From assembly GCA_945787485.1 (NCBI GenBank), contig CALZHV010000075.1, positions 1 through 9,608 of the forward strand: a DNA stretch of 9,608 bases, read 5' to 3'. Every line of letters starts with the position of its first letter. The first letter of the stretch is position 1. Below the pieces are notes generated by a model. The model did not search any database. It saw only the letters and a program-made list of their open reading frames with translations, and had not been told where the DNA came from. The stretch comes from an uncultured Lachnospiraceae bacterium (GTDB lineage: Bacteria > Bacillota > Clostridia > Lachnospirales > Lachnospiraceae). A program made the position numbers and the translations under genes. This document shows, one piece after another, positions 1-7,727 of the stretch.

Positions 1-1266
1 GGCTATGAGGAAACTGAAGATGAGAATGCAGATTTAGTAATTTACAATACATGTACTGTTCGTGAAAATGCAAATCAGAAGTTATATGGACATTTAGGAT
101 TACTTAAAAATTATAAAAAGAAGAATCCGAATATGATTATATGCCTTTGTGGTTGTATGATGCAGGAAAAACATGTTGTTGAAACGATAAAATCCAAGTA
201 TAAATATGTTGATATAGTTTTCGGTACACATAATATTTATAAGCTCGCTGAATTGTTGTACAGGCATAATGGAGATGATAAGACGCTTATCGAGATTCTT
301 GAAAAATCAGAGAATATTGTTGAGGCTCTTCCGCAGAAAAGAAAAAATTCTTTTAAAGCCGGTGTTAATATAATGTTCGGTTGTAATAATTTCTGTACAT
401 ATTGTATTGTTCCATATGTCAGAGGAAGAGAAATAAGCCGTCCGGTGCAGGATATAATAGATGAAATAGAAGCATTGCAGCGTGCAGGTGTAAGAGAGAT
501 TATGCTTCTTGGTCAAAATGTTAATTCCTACGGAAAAACATATGATTATTCTGATGGTAAAATTGTTGAAACCACTGATGACTCAAGAGTGACATTCCCG
601 GAGCTGTTGTCAATGATATGCAAAATAGACGGTATTGACAGAATAAGATTTATGACAAGTAATCCTAAGGATTTATCTGATGAGCTCATTGAAGTTATGG
701 CAAGAGAAGATAAGGTTTGTAAACATTTACATTTGCCAATACAGGCCGGTTCAACTGAAATATTGAAAAAAATGAATCGAAAGTATACAAGCGAACAATA
801 TATTGAGCTTGTTGACAAAATCAGAACTAAAATGCCGGATATAAGTCTTACGACAGATATTATGGTTGGTTTTCCCGGAGAGACGGAAGAAGACTTCTTA
901 TGTACACTCGACATAGTGGAAAAAGTAAGATATGACCAGGCATTTACATTTATATATTCTAAAAGAACAGGTACTCCGGCAGCATCCATGGATAATCAGG
1001 TTCCGGCAGATGTTGTAAAGGATAGATTTAACAGATTATTGGAGAAGGTAAATAATATTTCCAATGAACAGATACTTCGCTTTGAGGGGAGCGTAAAAGA
1101 AGTACTTGTTGAGGAAATAAATACTCAGGATTCTAATCTTGTTACAGGTCGTACACAGGAAAATGTAACAGTACATTTTAGAGGAGAGGAAAAACTTATT
1201 GGGGAAATAGTAAAGGTGAAACTAATAGAATGTAAGGGGTTCTATTTTATGGGAGAGATTGTTTAA
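1..1266 (+). CDS. miaB: tRNA-2-methylthio-N6-dimethylallyladenosine synthase MiaB (5' partial)
   Basis: Radical-SAM methylthiotransferase that converts i6A37 to ms2i6A37 in tRNAs reading UNN codons. The reading frame is open from base 1, so the start lies outside the window. 421 residues are present, and I estimate about 50-60 N-terminal residues are missing, including the first cluster-binding Cys. Visible in window numbering: the N-terminal methylthiotransferase domain with NTCTVRENA (C18) and CGCMMQ (C52), which hold the auxiliary 4Fe-4S cluster; the radical-SAM triad CxxxCxxC in GCNNFCTYC (C128, C132, C135; bases 382-405) followed by PYVRGRE; the conserved LLGQNVNSYG and GFPGETEEDF; and a C-terminal TRAM-like RNA-binding segment from about residue 355. 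An internal ATG at 133 opens a long frame but lies inside the conserved domain, so it is not the start. MiaB is preferred over the paralogues MtaB and RimO because of the NTCTVRENA form and the linked miaA. The stop overlaps the first copy of the downstream direct repeat. Confidence 0.96.
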   Translation, partial: GYEETEDENADLVIYNTCTVRENANQKLYGHLGLLKNYKKKNPNMIICLCGCMMQEKHVVETIKSKYKYVDIVFGTHNIYKLAELLYRHNGDDKTLIEILEKSENIVEALPQKRKNSFKAGVNIMFGCNNFCTYCIVPYVRGREISRPVQDIIDEIEALQRAGVREIMLLGQNVNSYGKTYDYSDGKIVETTDDSRVTFPELLSMICKIDGIDRIRFMTSNPKDLSDELIEVMAREDKVCKHLHLPIQAGSTEILKKMNRKYTSEQYIELVDKIRTKMPDISLTTDIMVGFPGETEEDFLCTLDIVEKVRYDQAFTFIYSKRTGTPAASMDNQVPADVVKDRFNRLLEKVNNISNEQILRFEGSVKEVLVEEINTQDSNLVTGRTQENVTVHFRGEEKLIGEIVKVKLIECKGFYFMGEIV

Positions 1267-1294
1267 TTCAAACATATAATTGTTTAATTCAAAC
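1258..1294. repeat. 16-bp direct repeat, two copies, 21-bp period
   Basis: The 16-mer ATTGTTTAATTCAAAC occurs exactly at 1258-1273 and 1279-1294, separated by 5 nt (ATATA). The period of 21 bp is about two helical turns. Each copy contains an imperfect palindrome, GTTT-AATTC-AAAC. The first copy spans the last two codons and the stop of miaB. The repeat is read directly from the sequence. It may be a pair of operator sites on the same helix face, or a simple tandem duplication of the miaB 3' end; I cannot tell which. Confidence 0.85.
1275..1280 (+). promoter_or_regulatory. Possible -10 element of an internal sulP promoter
   Basis: A perfect TATAAT lies between the two copies of the 16-bp repeat, using the 5-nt spacer plus the first base of copy two. 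It would start transcription near 1286-1288, inside the second copy, giving a leader of about 25 nt before the sulP ATG. There is no recognisable -35 at 16-18 nt upstream (that region is GGGAGAGA-like) and no TG extension. If it is real, it is probably weak or activator-dependent. TATAAT also occurs by chance in AT-rich DNA, so this is tentative. Confidence 0.3.
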
Positions 1295-1295
1295 G

Positions 1296-1301
1296 AAAGG
1301 A
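1296..1301 (+). promoter_or_regulatory. Ribosome binding site of sulP
   Basis: AAAGGA lies 10 nt before the ATG at 1312, directly after the second repeat copy. It is of moderate strength and supports 1312 as the start. Confidence 0.6.
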
Positions 1302-1311
1302 TTTTATAAAA

Positions 1312-2964
1312 ATGAATAAGCTTAAACCAAAATTATTTTCCGTATTAAAAAATTACAACAAAAAACAGTTTTTTAAGGATGTTGTAGCAGGTATTATTGT
1401 TTCAATTATTGCATTGCCGCTTTCAATTGCGCTTGCCATTGCATCCGGAGTAGGTCCGGAGCAGGGCTTGTATACTGCAATTTTTGCAGGCTTCTTTATT
1501 GCACTCTTTGGAGGAAGCCGTGTCCAAATCGGAGGACCTACGGCAGCATTTGTAGTAATTATTTATGGTATTGTATCTGAGCATGGAATGGAAGGACTTA
1601 CGGTGGCTACAATCATGGCTGGTATTATTCTTGTAATAATGGGATTGTGCCGTTGCGGAAGTCTTATTAAATATATACCGTACACTATTACAACCGGGTT
1701 TACGGCAGGTGTTGCAATAGGTATATTTGCAGGACAGATTAAAGATTTCCTTGGTCTTGATATAGAGTCATTACCTTCAGAATTTATTGATAAAATTATC
1801 TGCTATGGAAAAAATATAACTACAGCTGATGTGGATACAGTTATTGTAGGTGTTATTTCTCTTGCAATTTTGATTGTTATGCCAAAGATTTCAAAGGTTG
1901 TTCCGGGCTCACTCGTTGCAATTATTATTACAACACTGTTGGTTAAATTTACTCCTCTTGAAACAGCAACTATCGGAAGTGTGTATGGAGAATTATCATC
2001 AAGCATACCTATGCCACACATTCCCGGTGTTAGTTTCCAGATGATTAAGGATTTGCTTCCAAGTGCATTTACTATTGCAGTGCTTGCAGGAATAGAATCA
2101 CTTCTTTCATGTGTTGTATCGGACGGTATGATAAACAGTCGTCACAGATCTAACATGGAGCTTATCGGACAGGGTATCGGTAATCTTGCATCAGGATTGT
2201 TTGGTGGTATTCCGGCTACAGGAGCAATTGCCAGAACAGCTGCAAATGTAAAAAACGGAGGACGTACACCTGTTGCAGGTATGGTTCATTCATTAGCATT
2301 ATTATTGATTTTGAAATTATTTATGCCATATGCAGCACTTATTCCAATGACAACATTGGCTGCAATTCTTATTGTAGTTGCATATAACATGGCTGATTGG
2401 AAGGAATTCTTCGGATTGTGTAAGCATGCTCCAAAGAGTGATGTTTTAGTTATGATAGTAACGTTCCTTCTCACTGTAATATTTGATCTTGTTGTTGCAA
2501 TAGAAGTGGGTATTGTAATGGCAGCATTGTTATTTATTAAGAGAATGTCAGATGTTTCAAGCTTAAGAAGCTGGACTTATATAAATGGATATGATGATAG
2601 CACAGAAAATGATCCTATGCATATTTGCTTAAAGGTAGTACCTGAGCATACACTTGTATATGAGGTAGACGGACCTATGTTTTTCGGTATGGCTGAAAAA
2701 TTCCTGGATATATCATTAGATGAGGGCGTAAGGGTACTTATTTTACGTATGAGAAGTGTGCCTGCTATGGATATAACAGCGTTGCATTCACTTGAAAAAG
2801 TTTATGATTCGTGTCAGGAAAACGGTATTACGCTTGTGCTTTCACACGTAAATGAGCAACCAAAGCATATGATGGAAAAGGCTGGATTTGTAGATAAAAT
2901 TGGCAGGCAGAACTTCCGTGATAATATTGATGACGCATTGGAATGGGCTTCTGAATTAGTATAA
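1312..2964 (+). CDS. SulP/SLC26 family anion transporter with C-terminal STAS domain
   Basis: Integral membrane transporter of 550 residues, the usual size for bacterial SulP proteins. Charged N-terminal tail (1-23), then a hydrophobic core with about a dozen membrane segments from residue 24 to about 410. It includes the family signature GPEQGLYTA (48-56), GGSRVQIGGPTAAF (67-80) lining the substrate site, and GGIPATGAIART (298-309). A cytoplasmic STAS domain (about 434-550) follows, with PAMDITALHSL; the D487-I-T489 stretch matches the STAS loop where related domains bind or are phosphorylated. Substrate cannot be read from the sequence. Known SulP members carry sulfate, bicarbonate, C4-dicarboxylates or other anions, so the name 'sulfate permease' would be an over-call. 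No carbonic anhydrase or sulfate-assimilation gene is visible nearby. It lies between miaB and mutS on the same strand, 21 nt before mutS, so its transcription may extend into the repair genes. Start at 1312 is supported by the AAAGGA site. Confidence 0.93.
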   Translation: MNKLKPKLFSVLKNYNKKQFFKDVVAGIIVSIIALPLSIALAIASGVGPEQGLYTAIFAGFFIALFGGSRVQIGGPTAAFVVIIYGIVSEHGMEGLTVATIMAGIILVIMGLCRCGSLIKYIPYTITTGFTAGVAIGIFAGQIKDFLGLDIESLPSEFIDKIICYGKNITTADVDTVIVGVISLAILIVMPKISKVVPGSLVAIIITTLLVKFTPLETATIGSVYGELSSSIPMPHIPGVSFQMIKDLLPSAFTIAVLAGIESLLSCVVSDGMINSRHRSNMELIGQGIGNLASGLFGGIPATGAIARTAANVKNGGRTPVAGMVHSLALLLILKLFMPYAALIPMTTLAAILIVVAYNMADWKEFFGLCKHAPKSDVLVMIVTFLLTVIFDLVVAIEVGIVMAALLFIKRMSDVSSLRSWTYINGYDDSTENDPMHICLKVVPEHTLVYEVDGPMFFGMAEKFLDISLDEGVRVLILRMRSVPAMDITALHSLEKVYDSCQENGITLVLSHVNEQPKHMMEKAGFVDKIGRQNFRDNIDDALEWASELV

Positions 2965-2973
2965 TATATTTTT

Positions 2974-2979
2974 GAGGTG
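2974..2979 (+). promoter_or_regulatory. Ribosome binding site that sets the mutS start
   Basis: GAGGTG lies 6 nt before the ATG at 2986. The GTG at 2977-2979 is in frame with mutS and could be taken as an earlier start, but it is part of this Shine-Dalgarno sequence and has only AT-rich sequence with no purine-rich site upstream. The ATG at 2986 is therefore the start. Confidence 0.85.
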
Positions 2980-2985
2980 ATAAAA

Positions 2986-5613
2986 ATGGGTAAATTGTCT
3001 CCTATGATGGAACAATATATGAAAACAAAAGAGCAATACAAGGATTGTATACTTTTTTACAGACTTGGTGATTTTTATGAGATGTTCTTTGATGACGCAT
3101 TATTGGCATCTAAAGCATTGGAGATTACCCTGACAGGAAAAGAATGTGGTCTTGAAGAAAGAGCGCCTATGTGTGGTGTTCCATATCATGCAGTCGATAT
3201 TTATTTAAACAGATTGATTGCACAGGGCTTTAAGGTTGCCATTGCTGAGCAAATGGAAGATCCAAAGCAGGCAAAGGGACTTGTAAAACGTGAAGTTATT
3301 AGAATTGTAACTCCGGGTACAAATATGTCTGCTGAAAATTTGAATGAAGAAAAGAACAATTATCTGTTTTGTGTAACTAAATTCCAAAATAATTACGGGT
3401 GTGCCATTTGTGATTTGTCAACCGGTTTGTTTAAAACATGCGTTGTTACATCAATCGATAAATTAACAGATGAGCTTAATAAATATCAGCCTTCTGAAAT
3501 TTTGTGCGATGAAGCTGTTGTACATGAAAATGAAGTGATTTTAAGTGTATTAGAAAAATTAAATATTGCATGTTCATATACTCCGGAGCATTATTTAGAT
3601 CAGATTAATTGTATTGATGTGTTGCAAAAGCATTTTAACCTTAAAAATATAGAAGGTTTAGGACTTAAGGACTTACCGGAGTCTGTAAATGCATGTGGTG
3701 CTTTGTTGCAATATTTGTATGACACACAGATGCAATCATTAGAACATATTAATAATATTGAAATATATTCTGTTGATTCATATATGATTATTGATTCGTC
3801 AACAAGACGAAACCTTGAACTTACTGAGACAATAAGAGATAAGCAGAAAAAAGGATCTTTGTTGTGGGTTCTTGACAAAACAAAAACGGCTATGGGCGCA
3901 AGAAAGCTTAGAGAATATATAGAACAACCATTGCTGGATATAACAGAAATAACAAGACGACAGGATAATATAAGTGCATTAAATAATGCACTTATCACCA
4001 GAGAAGAATTAAGAGAATACTTGAATTCTATATATGATCTTGAGCGTCTTATGACAAGAATATCTTTAAAAACAGCAAATCCAAGAGATATGCTTGCTTT
4101 TAAAAATTCTATCCAATATTTGCCGGATATAAAAAATCTTCTTACAGAGCTTGACAGTGAACGATTTAAAGAAATAAATGGAAAATTCGATGTTTTAGAT
4201 GACCTTTTTGTAATGTTGGATGAAGCTATTGTGGAAGAACCACCTATTGCGATAAAAGAAGGCGGAATATTTAAAAATGGTTTTTCTGATGAGCTTGACA
4301 AATTAAAGGTAGCAAAAAGTGAATGTAAGAACTGGCTTGCACAATTGGAGACAAAAGAAAAAGAAAAGACCGGTATAAAAAATCTCAGAATAAAATTCAA
4401 TAAGGTTTTTGGATATTATTTTGAAGTTACAAATTCATATAAAGACCTTGTACCTGATTATTTTATAAGAAAGCAGACGCTTTCAAATGCTGAAAGGTAT
4501 ACAACAGATGAATTAAATGATTTATCAAATACCATTCTTGGTGCTGAGGACAGATTATACGGATTGGAATACGAATTGTATGTTCAATTAAGAGATACTC
4601 TTGCAGGTGCATTAAAAAGAGTACAGCAGACAGCACATTTTGTTGCTGAAATAGATGCGTTAGCAAGTCTTGCATATGTAGCTGAAAAAAATAATTATAT
4701 AAGACCTGAAATAAACCAAAATGGAGTAATTGATATAAAAAACGGACGTCATCCGGTTGTTGAAAAAATGCTTAAGGACGACAGCTTTGTGGCAAATGAT
4801 ACATATCTTAATAAAGATGAAAGTGCAATATCAATTATTACAGGTCCTAACATGGCGGGAAAATCTACATATATGAGACAGACTGCCCTCATTGTATTAC
4901 TTGCGCAAATAGGTTCGTTTGTACCTGCTGAAAAAGCAAATATCAGTATTTGTGACAGGATATTTACAAGAGTAGGTGCTTCGGATGATTTGGCTTCGGG
5001 ACAATCTACATTTATGCTTGAGATGAATGAAGTAGCTAACATATTAAGAAATGCTACATCAGACAGCCTTTTGATATTAGATGAAATAGGAAGAGGCACA
5101 TCGACATTTGATGGTCTTTCTATAGCATGGGCGGTTGTAGAATATATAGCTAATAAAGATATATTGGGAGCTAAAACCTTATTCGCAACTCATTATCACG
5201 AATTAACTGAGCTGGAAGGAAAACTATCATCGGTAAATAATTATTGTATTGCAATAAAAGAAAACGGAAATGACATTGTGTTTTTACGAAAGATAATAAA
5301 AGGTGGTGCTGACAGAAGCTACGGTATTCAGGTAGCAAGACTGGCAGGTGTTCCTGAAAGCGTTCTTCAAAGAGCAAATGAGATTTGCAATCAGCTTATC
5401 GAATCTGATATTACGCTTAAGGCTAAGAATATAAAAGCGGCTACTTATGATAATAAGAAAGAAACGAAAAATAATGAATTTGAGCAGATGTCTTTATTCT
5501 CTTCCGCAACGGAGATGACAATTGCTAATGAACTTAAAAATCTTGATTTGAATAATATGACACCGATGAAGGCAATGTTATATTTACAGGAATTAAAGGA
5601 AAGATTACAATGA
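2986..5613 (+). CDS. mutS: DNA mismatch repair protein MutS
   Basis: Mismatch-recognition ATPase of 875 residues that binds mispairs and small loops as a dimer, becomes a sliding clamp with ATP and recruits MutL. Domains in order: mismatch-binding domain with the F30-Y31-E32 motif in GDFYEMF, which inserts at the mispair and marks the MutS1 branch rather than MutS2; connector (about 130-250); core/lever (about 265-400 and 510-570); clamp (about 400-510) with the conserved FGYYFEVTNSY; ATPase with Walker A GPNMAGKST (620-628), GASDDLASGQSTF, Walker B LLILDE (D699, E700) and FATHYHEL. There is no MutS2 Smr nuclease domain. The C-terminal region holds QMSLF (834-838), a good match to the beta-clamp-binding consensus and comparable to the site known in Bacillus subtilis MutS, then the conserved MTPMKAMLYLQEL tail helix. 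The start is the ATG after GAGGTG, not the in-frame GTG 9 nt earlier. The stop overlaps mutL (ATGA), which implies translational coupling. Confidence 0.98.
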   Translation: MGKLSPMMEQYMKTKEQYKDCILFYRLGDFYEMFFDDALLASKALEITLTGKECGLEERAPMCGVPYHAVDIYLNRLIAQGFKVAIAEQMEDPKQAKGLVKREVIRIVTPGTNMSAENLNEEKNNYLFCVTKFQNNYGCAICDLSTGLFKTCVVTSIDKLTDELNKYQPSEILCDEAVVHENEVILSVLEKLNIACSYTPEHYLDQINCIDVLQKHFNLKNIEGLGLKDLPESVNACGALLQYLYDTQMQSLEHINNIEIYSVDSYMIIDSSTRRNLELTETIRDKQKKGSLLWVLDKTKTAMGARKLREYIEQPLLDITEITRRQDNISALNNALITREELREYLNSIYDLERLMTRISLKTANPRDMLAFKNSIQYLPDIKNLLTELDSERFKEINGKFDVLDDLFVMLDEAIVEEPPIAIKEGGIFKNGFSDELDKLKVAKSECKNWLAQLETKEKEKTGIKNLRIKFNKVFGYYFEVTNSYKDLVPDYFIRKQTLSNAERYTTDELNDLSNTILGAEDRLYGLEYELYVQLRDTLAGALKRVQQTAHFVAEIDALASLAYVAEKNNYIRPEINQNGVIDIKNGRHPVVEKMLKDDSFVANDTYLNKDESAISIITGPNMAGKSTYMRQTALIVLLAQIGSFVPAEKANISICDRIFTRVGASDDLASGQSTFMLEMNEVANILRNATSDSLLILDEIGRGTSTFDGLSIAWAVVEYIANKDILGAKTLFATHYHELTELEGKLSSVNNYCIAIKENGNDIVFLRKIIKGGADRSYGIQVARLAGVPESVLQRANEICNQLIESDITLKAKNIKAATYDNKKETKNNEFEQMSLFSSATEMTIANELKNLDLNNMTPMKAMLYLQELKERLQ

Positions 5614-7724
5614 TAAAATTATTGGATAAAGCTACAATTGATAAGATCGCTGCAGGTGAAGTTATAGAAAAGCCATCATCTGTAGTTAAGGAGCTTCTTG
5701 AAAATTCTATAGATGCCGGTTCTACATCTATAACTGTCGAGATAAAAGAAGGTGGCATGTCTTTTATCAGAGTAACAGACAATGGGTGCGGAATACCAAA
5801 GGATGAAGTTAGAACGGCATATCTTCGTCATGCTACAAGCAAGATTGAGCAGATTGAGGACCTTGACCGAATAGCATCATTGGGCTTTCGAGGTGAAGCT
5901 TTATCTACAGTTGCTGCAGTTTCGCAAACAGAGATGATAACAAAAACCCGCGATGAAATTGTAGGCGTTAAATATGTTATTCATGGTGGAGAGGAAATAA
6001 GCTTTAGTGAGGTTGGTGTACCTGATGGAACGACGGTTGTAGTAAGAAACTTATTTTATAACACGCCCGCCAGAAAAAAATTCTTGAAATCTGCAATGAC
6101 AGAAGCATCATACATAAATGATTTATGTTTAAAGCTTGCATTGTCGCATCCGGAAATTGCATTTAAGCTCATAATTAATAACCAGTCTAAAATTAACACT
6201 TCGGGAAACGGAAATATAAAGGATACAATTTATCAGTTGTTTGGAAGAGATATAACATCAAATCTTATCGAAGTTGACAACAAGGTAAATGGCATACATA
6301 TTAAAGGGTATATAGGAAAACCATTTGTCTGCCGCGGTAACAGAGCATTAGAAATATATTTTGTCAATAACAGATACATAAAAAGCAATACTGTAAACAG
6401 GGCAATAGAGGAAGGTTATAAGACATTTGTAATGCAGCATAAATTTCCGTTTACAGTTCTTTATTTGGAAATGGATTCAGACAAATGTGATGTAAATGTT
6501 CATCCTACAAAAATGGAATTTAAATATGATAATGAAAAAGAGCTTTTTGAAGCTGTAACCAATACGGTAAGAAATGCTCTTTTAAACAAAGATTTAATTC
6601 CTAAATCAAAATATGAAAATCAAAATGATACTGCCAATAATACTTCCAATAACAGCAGGACATATAGAAGTGCAGAACCATTTGAAAAAAACAGAGTAAT
6701 GATTCCACAGGCGAGTCATAAAGCAAATGTCTACAGCTCTACATATAAAATTTTAGAGGAACTTAAAAAAGCGGATCAAAGCAATAAATCAAATAATATT
6801 ATAAAAGATGAATATAAGCACGAAAATGTAATTATAACTACGGACAGTACAGAAAAGGATATTAATAATACTGATGAAAAATCAAACAGCATTGTTGAAA
6901 ATATAAATAATGCTGACAATAATTCAGAAGATGTAAATATATCTAGTAATACTGTTATTAATGTAAACGAAAATAAAAACAGCTATAATACATCAAAGGT
7001 TAATGCGTACAAACAATCTGAACAGATTGGTAAGGATTTAAAAGATGGAAAAATTGATATAAATGACAGCGAATTTGATGAGTTTAGAAACGTTACGGGT
7101 ACGCAAAGCACTTTGTTTGATGATGGTTTCCTTTCAAAGGAAGCAAGAAAAAAACACAGATTAATAGGTCAGTTATTCGGAACATACTGGTTAATAGAAT
7201 ATGAAGATAATCTTTATATAATGGATCAGCATGCAGCTCATGAAAAAGTTAATTATGAAAAGCTTATGGCTGATTTTAAATCAAAGGAAGTGTTTTCACA
7301 GCAACTCATGCCGCCTATGGTTATAAGTGTTTCATATGCAGAACGTGATGCGATTTTAGCTCATTATGATTTGTTTATGAAGCTTGGATATGACATAGAA
7401 GAATTTGGCGGCAATGAATTTAAAATCAATGCAGTTCCGGCTAATCTGTACAGCCTTCACGGAAGGGATATGTTTATGGATTTTGTCGGTTCACTTATTG
7501 AAAATAACGGATACATTTCAAATGATATATTTGTTAGGAAAATTTCCACTATGGCATGTAAAGCATCTGTTAAGGGAAATTCAAGACTTAGCTTTGAAGA
7601 AGCAGATGCTCTAATTGATCAATTACTGCAATTGGAAAATCCTTATACATGTCCACACGGAAGACCAACTATTATTGCTATGAACAAAACAGAGCTTGAG
7701 AAGAAATTCAAGCGTCAGGTATAA
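5610..7724 (+). CDS. mutL: DNA mismatch repair protein MutL, endonuclease type
   Basis: MutS partner of 704 residues that nicks the strand to be repaired in bacteria without MutH. N-terminal GHKL ATPase: IAAGEV; KELLENSIDAG with the presumed catalytic E28 and Mg-binding N32; DNGCG (57-61); GFRGEAL (92-98). A transducer domain runs to about residue 325. The linker (326-507) is Asn-rich and probably disordered, with 31 Asn in 182 residues. The C-terminal domain has the endonuclease motif DQHA-x2-E-x4-E (D539, H541, E545, E550), ACKAS (C650) and CPHGRP (681-686), the metal-binding set of nuclease MutL. Two possible clamp contacts are seen: QSTLF (499-503) at the linker end, and QQLMPP (564-569), which aligns by position with the QEMIVP site known in B. 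subtilis MutL. The protein is longer than many MutL proteins (about 620-650 residues), and the excess lies in the linker. The ATG overlaps the mutS stop; AAAGGA (5595-5600) lies 9 nt upstream. Confidence 0.97.
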   Translation: MIKLLDKATIDKIAAGEVIEKPSSVVKELLENSIDAGSTSITVEIKEGGMSFIRVTDNGCGIPKDEVRTAYLRHATSKIEQIEDLDRIASLGFRGEALSTVAAVSQTEMITKTRDEIVGVKYVIHGGEEISFSEVGVPDGTTVVVRNLFYNTPARKKFLKSAMTEASYINDLCLKLALSHPEIAFKLIINNQSKINTSGNGNIKDTIYQLFGRDITSNLIEVDNKVNGIHIKGYIGKPFVCRGNRALEIYFVNNRYIKSNTVNRAIEEGYKTFVMQHKFPFTVLYLEMDSDKCDVNVHPTKMEFKYDNEKELFEAVTNTVRNALLNKDLIPKSKYENQNDTANNTSNNSRTYRSAEPFEKNRVMIPQASHKANVYSSTYKILEELKKADQSNKSNNIIKDEYKHENVIITTDSTEKDINNTDEKSNSIVENINNADNNSEDVNISSNTVINVNENKNSYNTSKVNAYKQSEQIGKDLKDGKIDINDSEFDEFRNVTGTQSTLFDDGFLSKEARKKHRLIGQLFGTYWLIEYEDNLYIMDQHAAHEKVNYEKLMADFKSKEVFSQQLMPPMVISVSYAERDAILAHYDLFMKLGYDIEEFGGNEFKINAVPANLYSLHGRDMFMDFVGSLIENNGYISNDIFVRKISTMACKASVKGNSRLSFEEADALIDQLLQLENPYTCPHGRPTIIAMNKTELEKKFKRQV

Positions 7725-7727
7725 ATT

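Noticed and set aside
133..135. ATG at 133 as the start of miaB
   Set aside because: The same frame is open to base 1 and encodes the conserved NTCTVRENA segment upstream, so this ATG is internal.
546..989. Minus-strand open frame of 147 codons inside miaB
   Set aside because: It is antisense to the conserved radical-SAM domain and has no family resemblance or convincing start signal.
1261..1294. Repeat copies as a terminator hairpin after miaB
   Set aside because: Each copy can form only a four-base-pair GTTT/AAAC stem, with no GC-rich stem and no following T run.
2938..2965. Possible promoter TTGGAA, 16 nt, TATAAT at the end of sulP, ahead of mutS
   Set aside because: Transcription would begin near 2972, leaving the mutS ribosome binding site (2974-2979) almost at the 5' end. 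The -35 matches only 4 of 6, and TATAAT over a stop codon is easily chance in this base composition.
3600..4400. Minus-strand open frame of 266 codons inside mutS
   Set aside because: It lies wholly within strongly conserved MutS core and clamp sequence, its translation is Ser/Ile/Phe-rich without recognisable motifs, and it is best explained as an antisense shadow.
7405..7614. Plus-strand 69-codon frame inside the MutL C-terminal domain
   Set aside because: It overlaps the conserved nuclease domain in another frame, and no ribosome binding site or known protein motif is seen.
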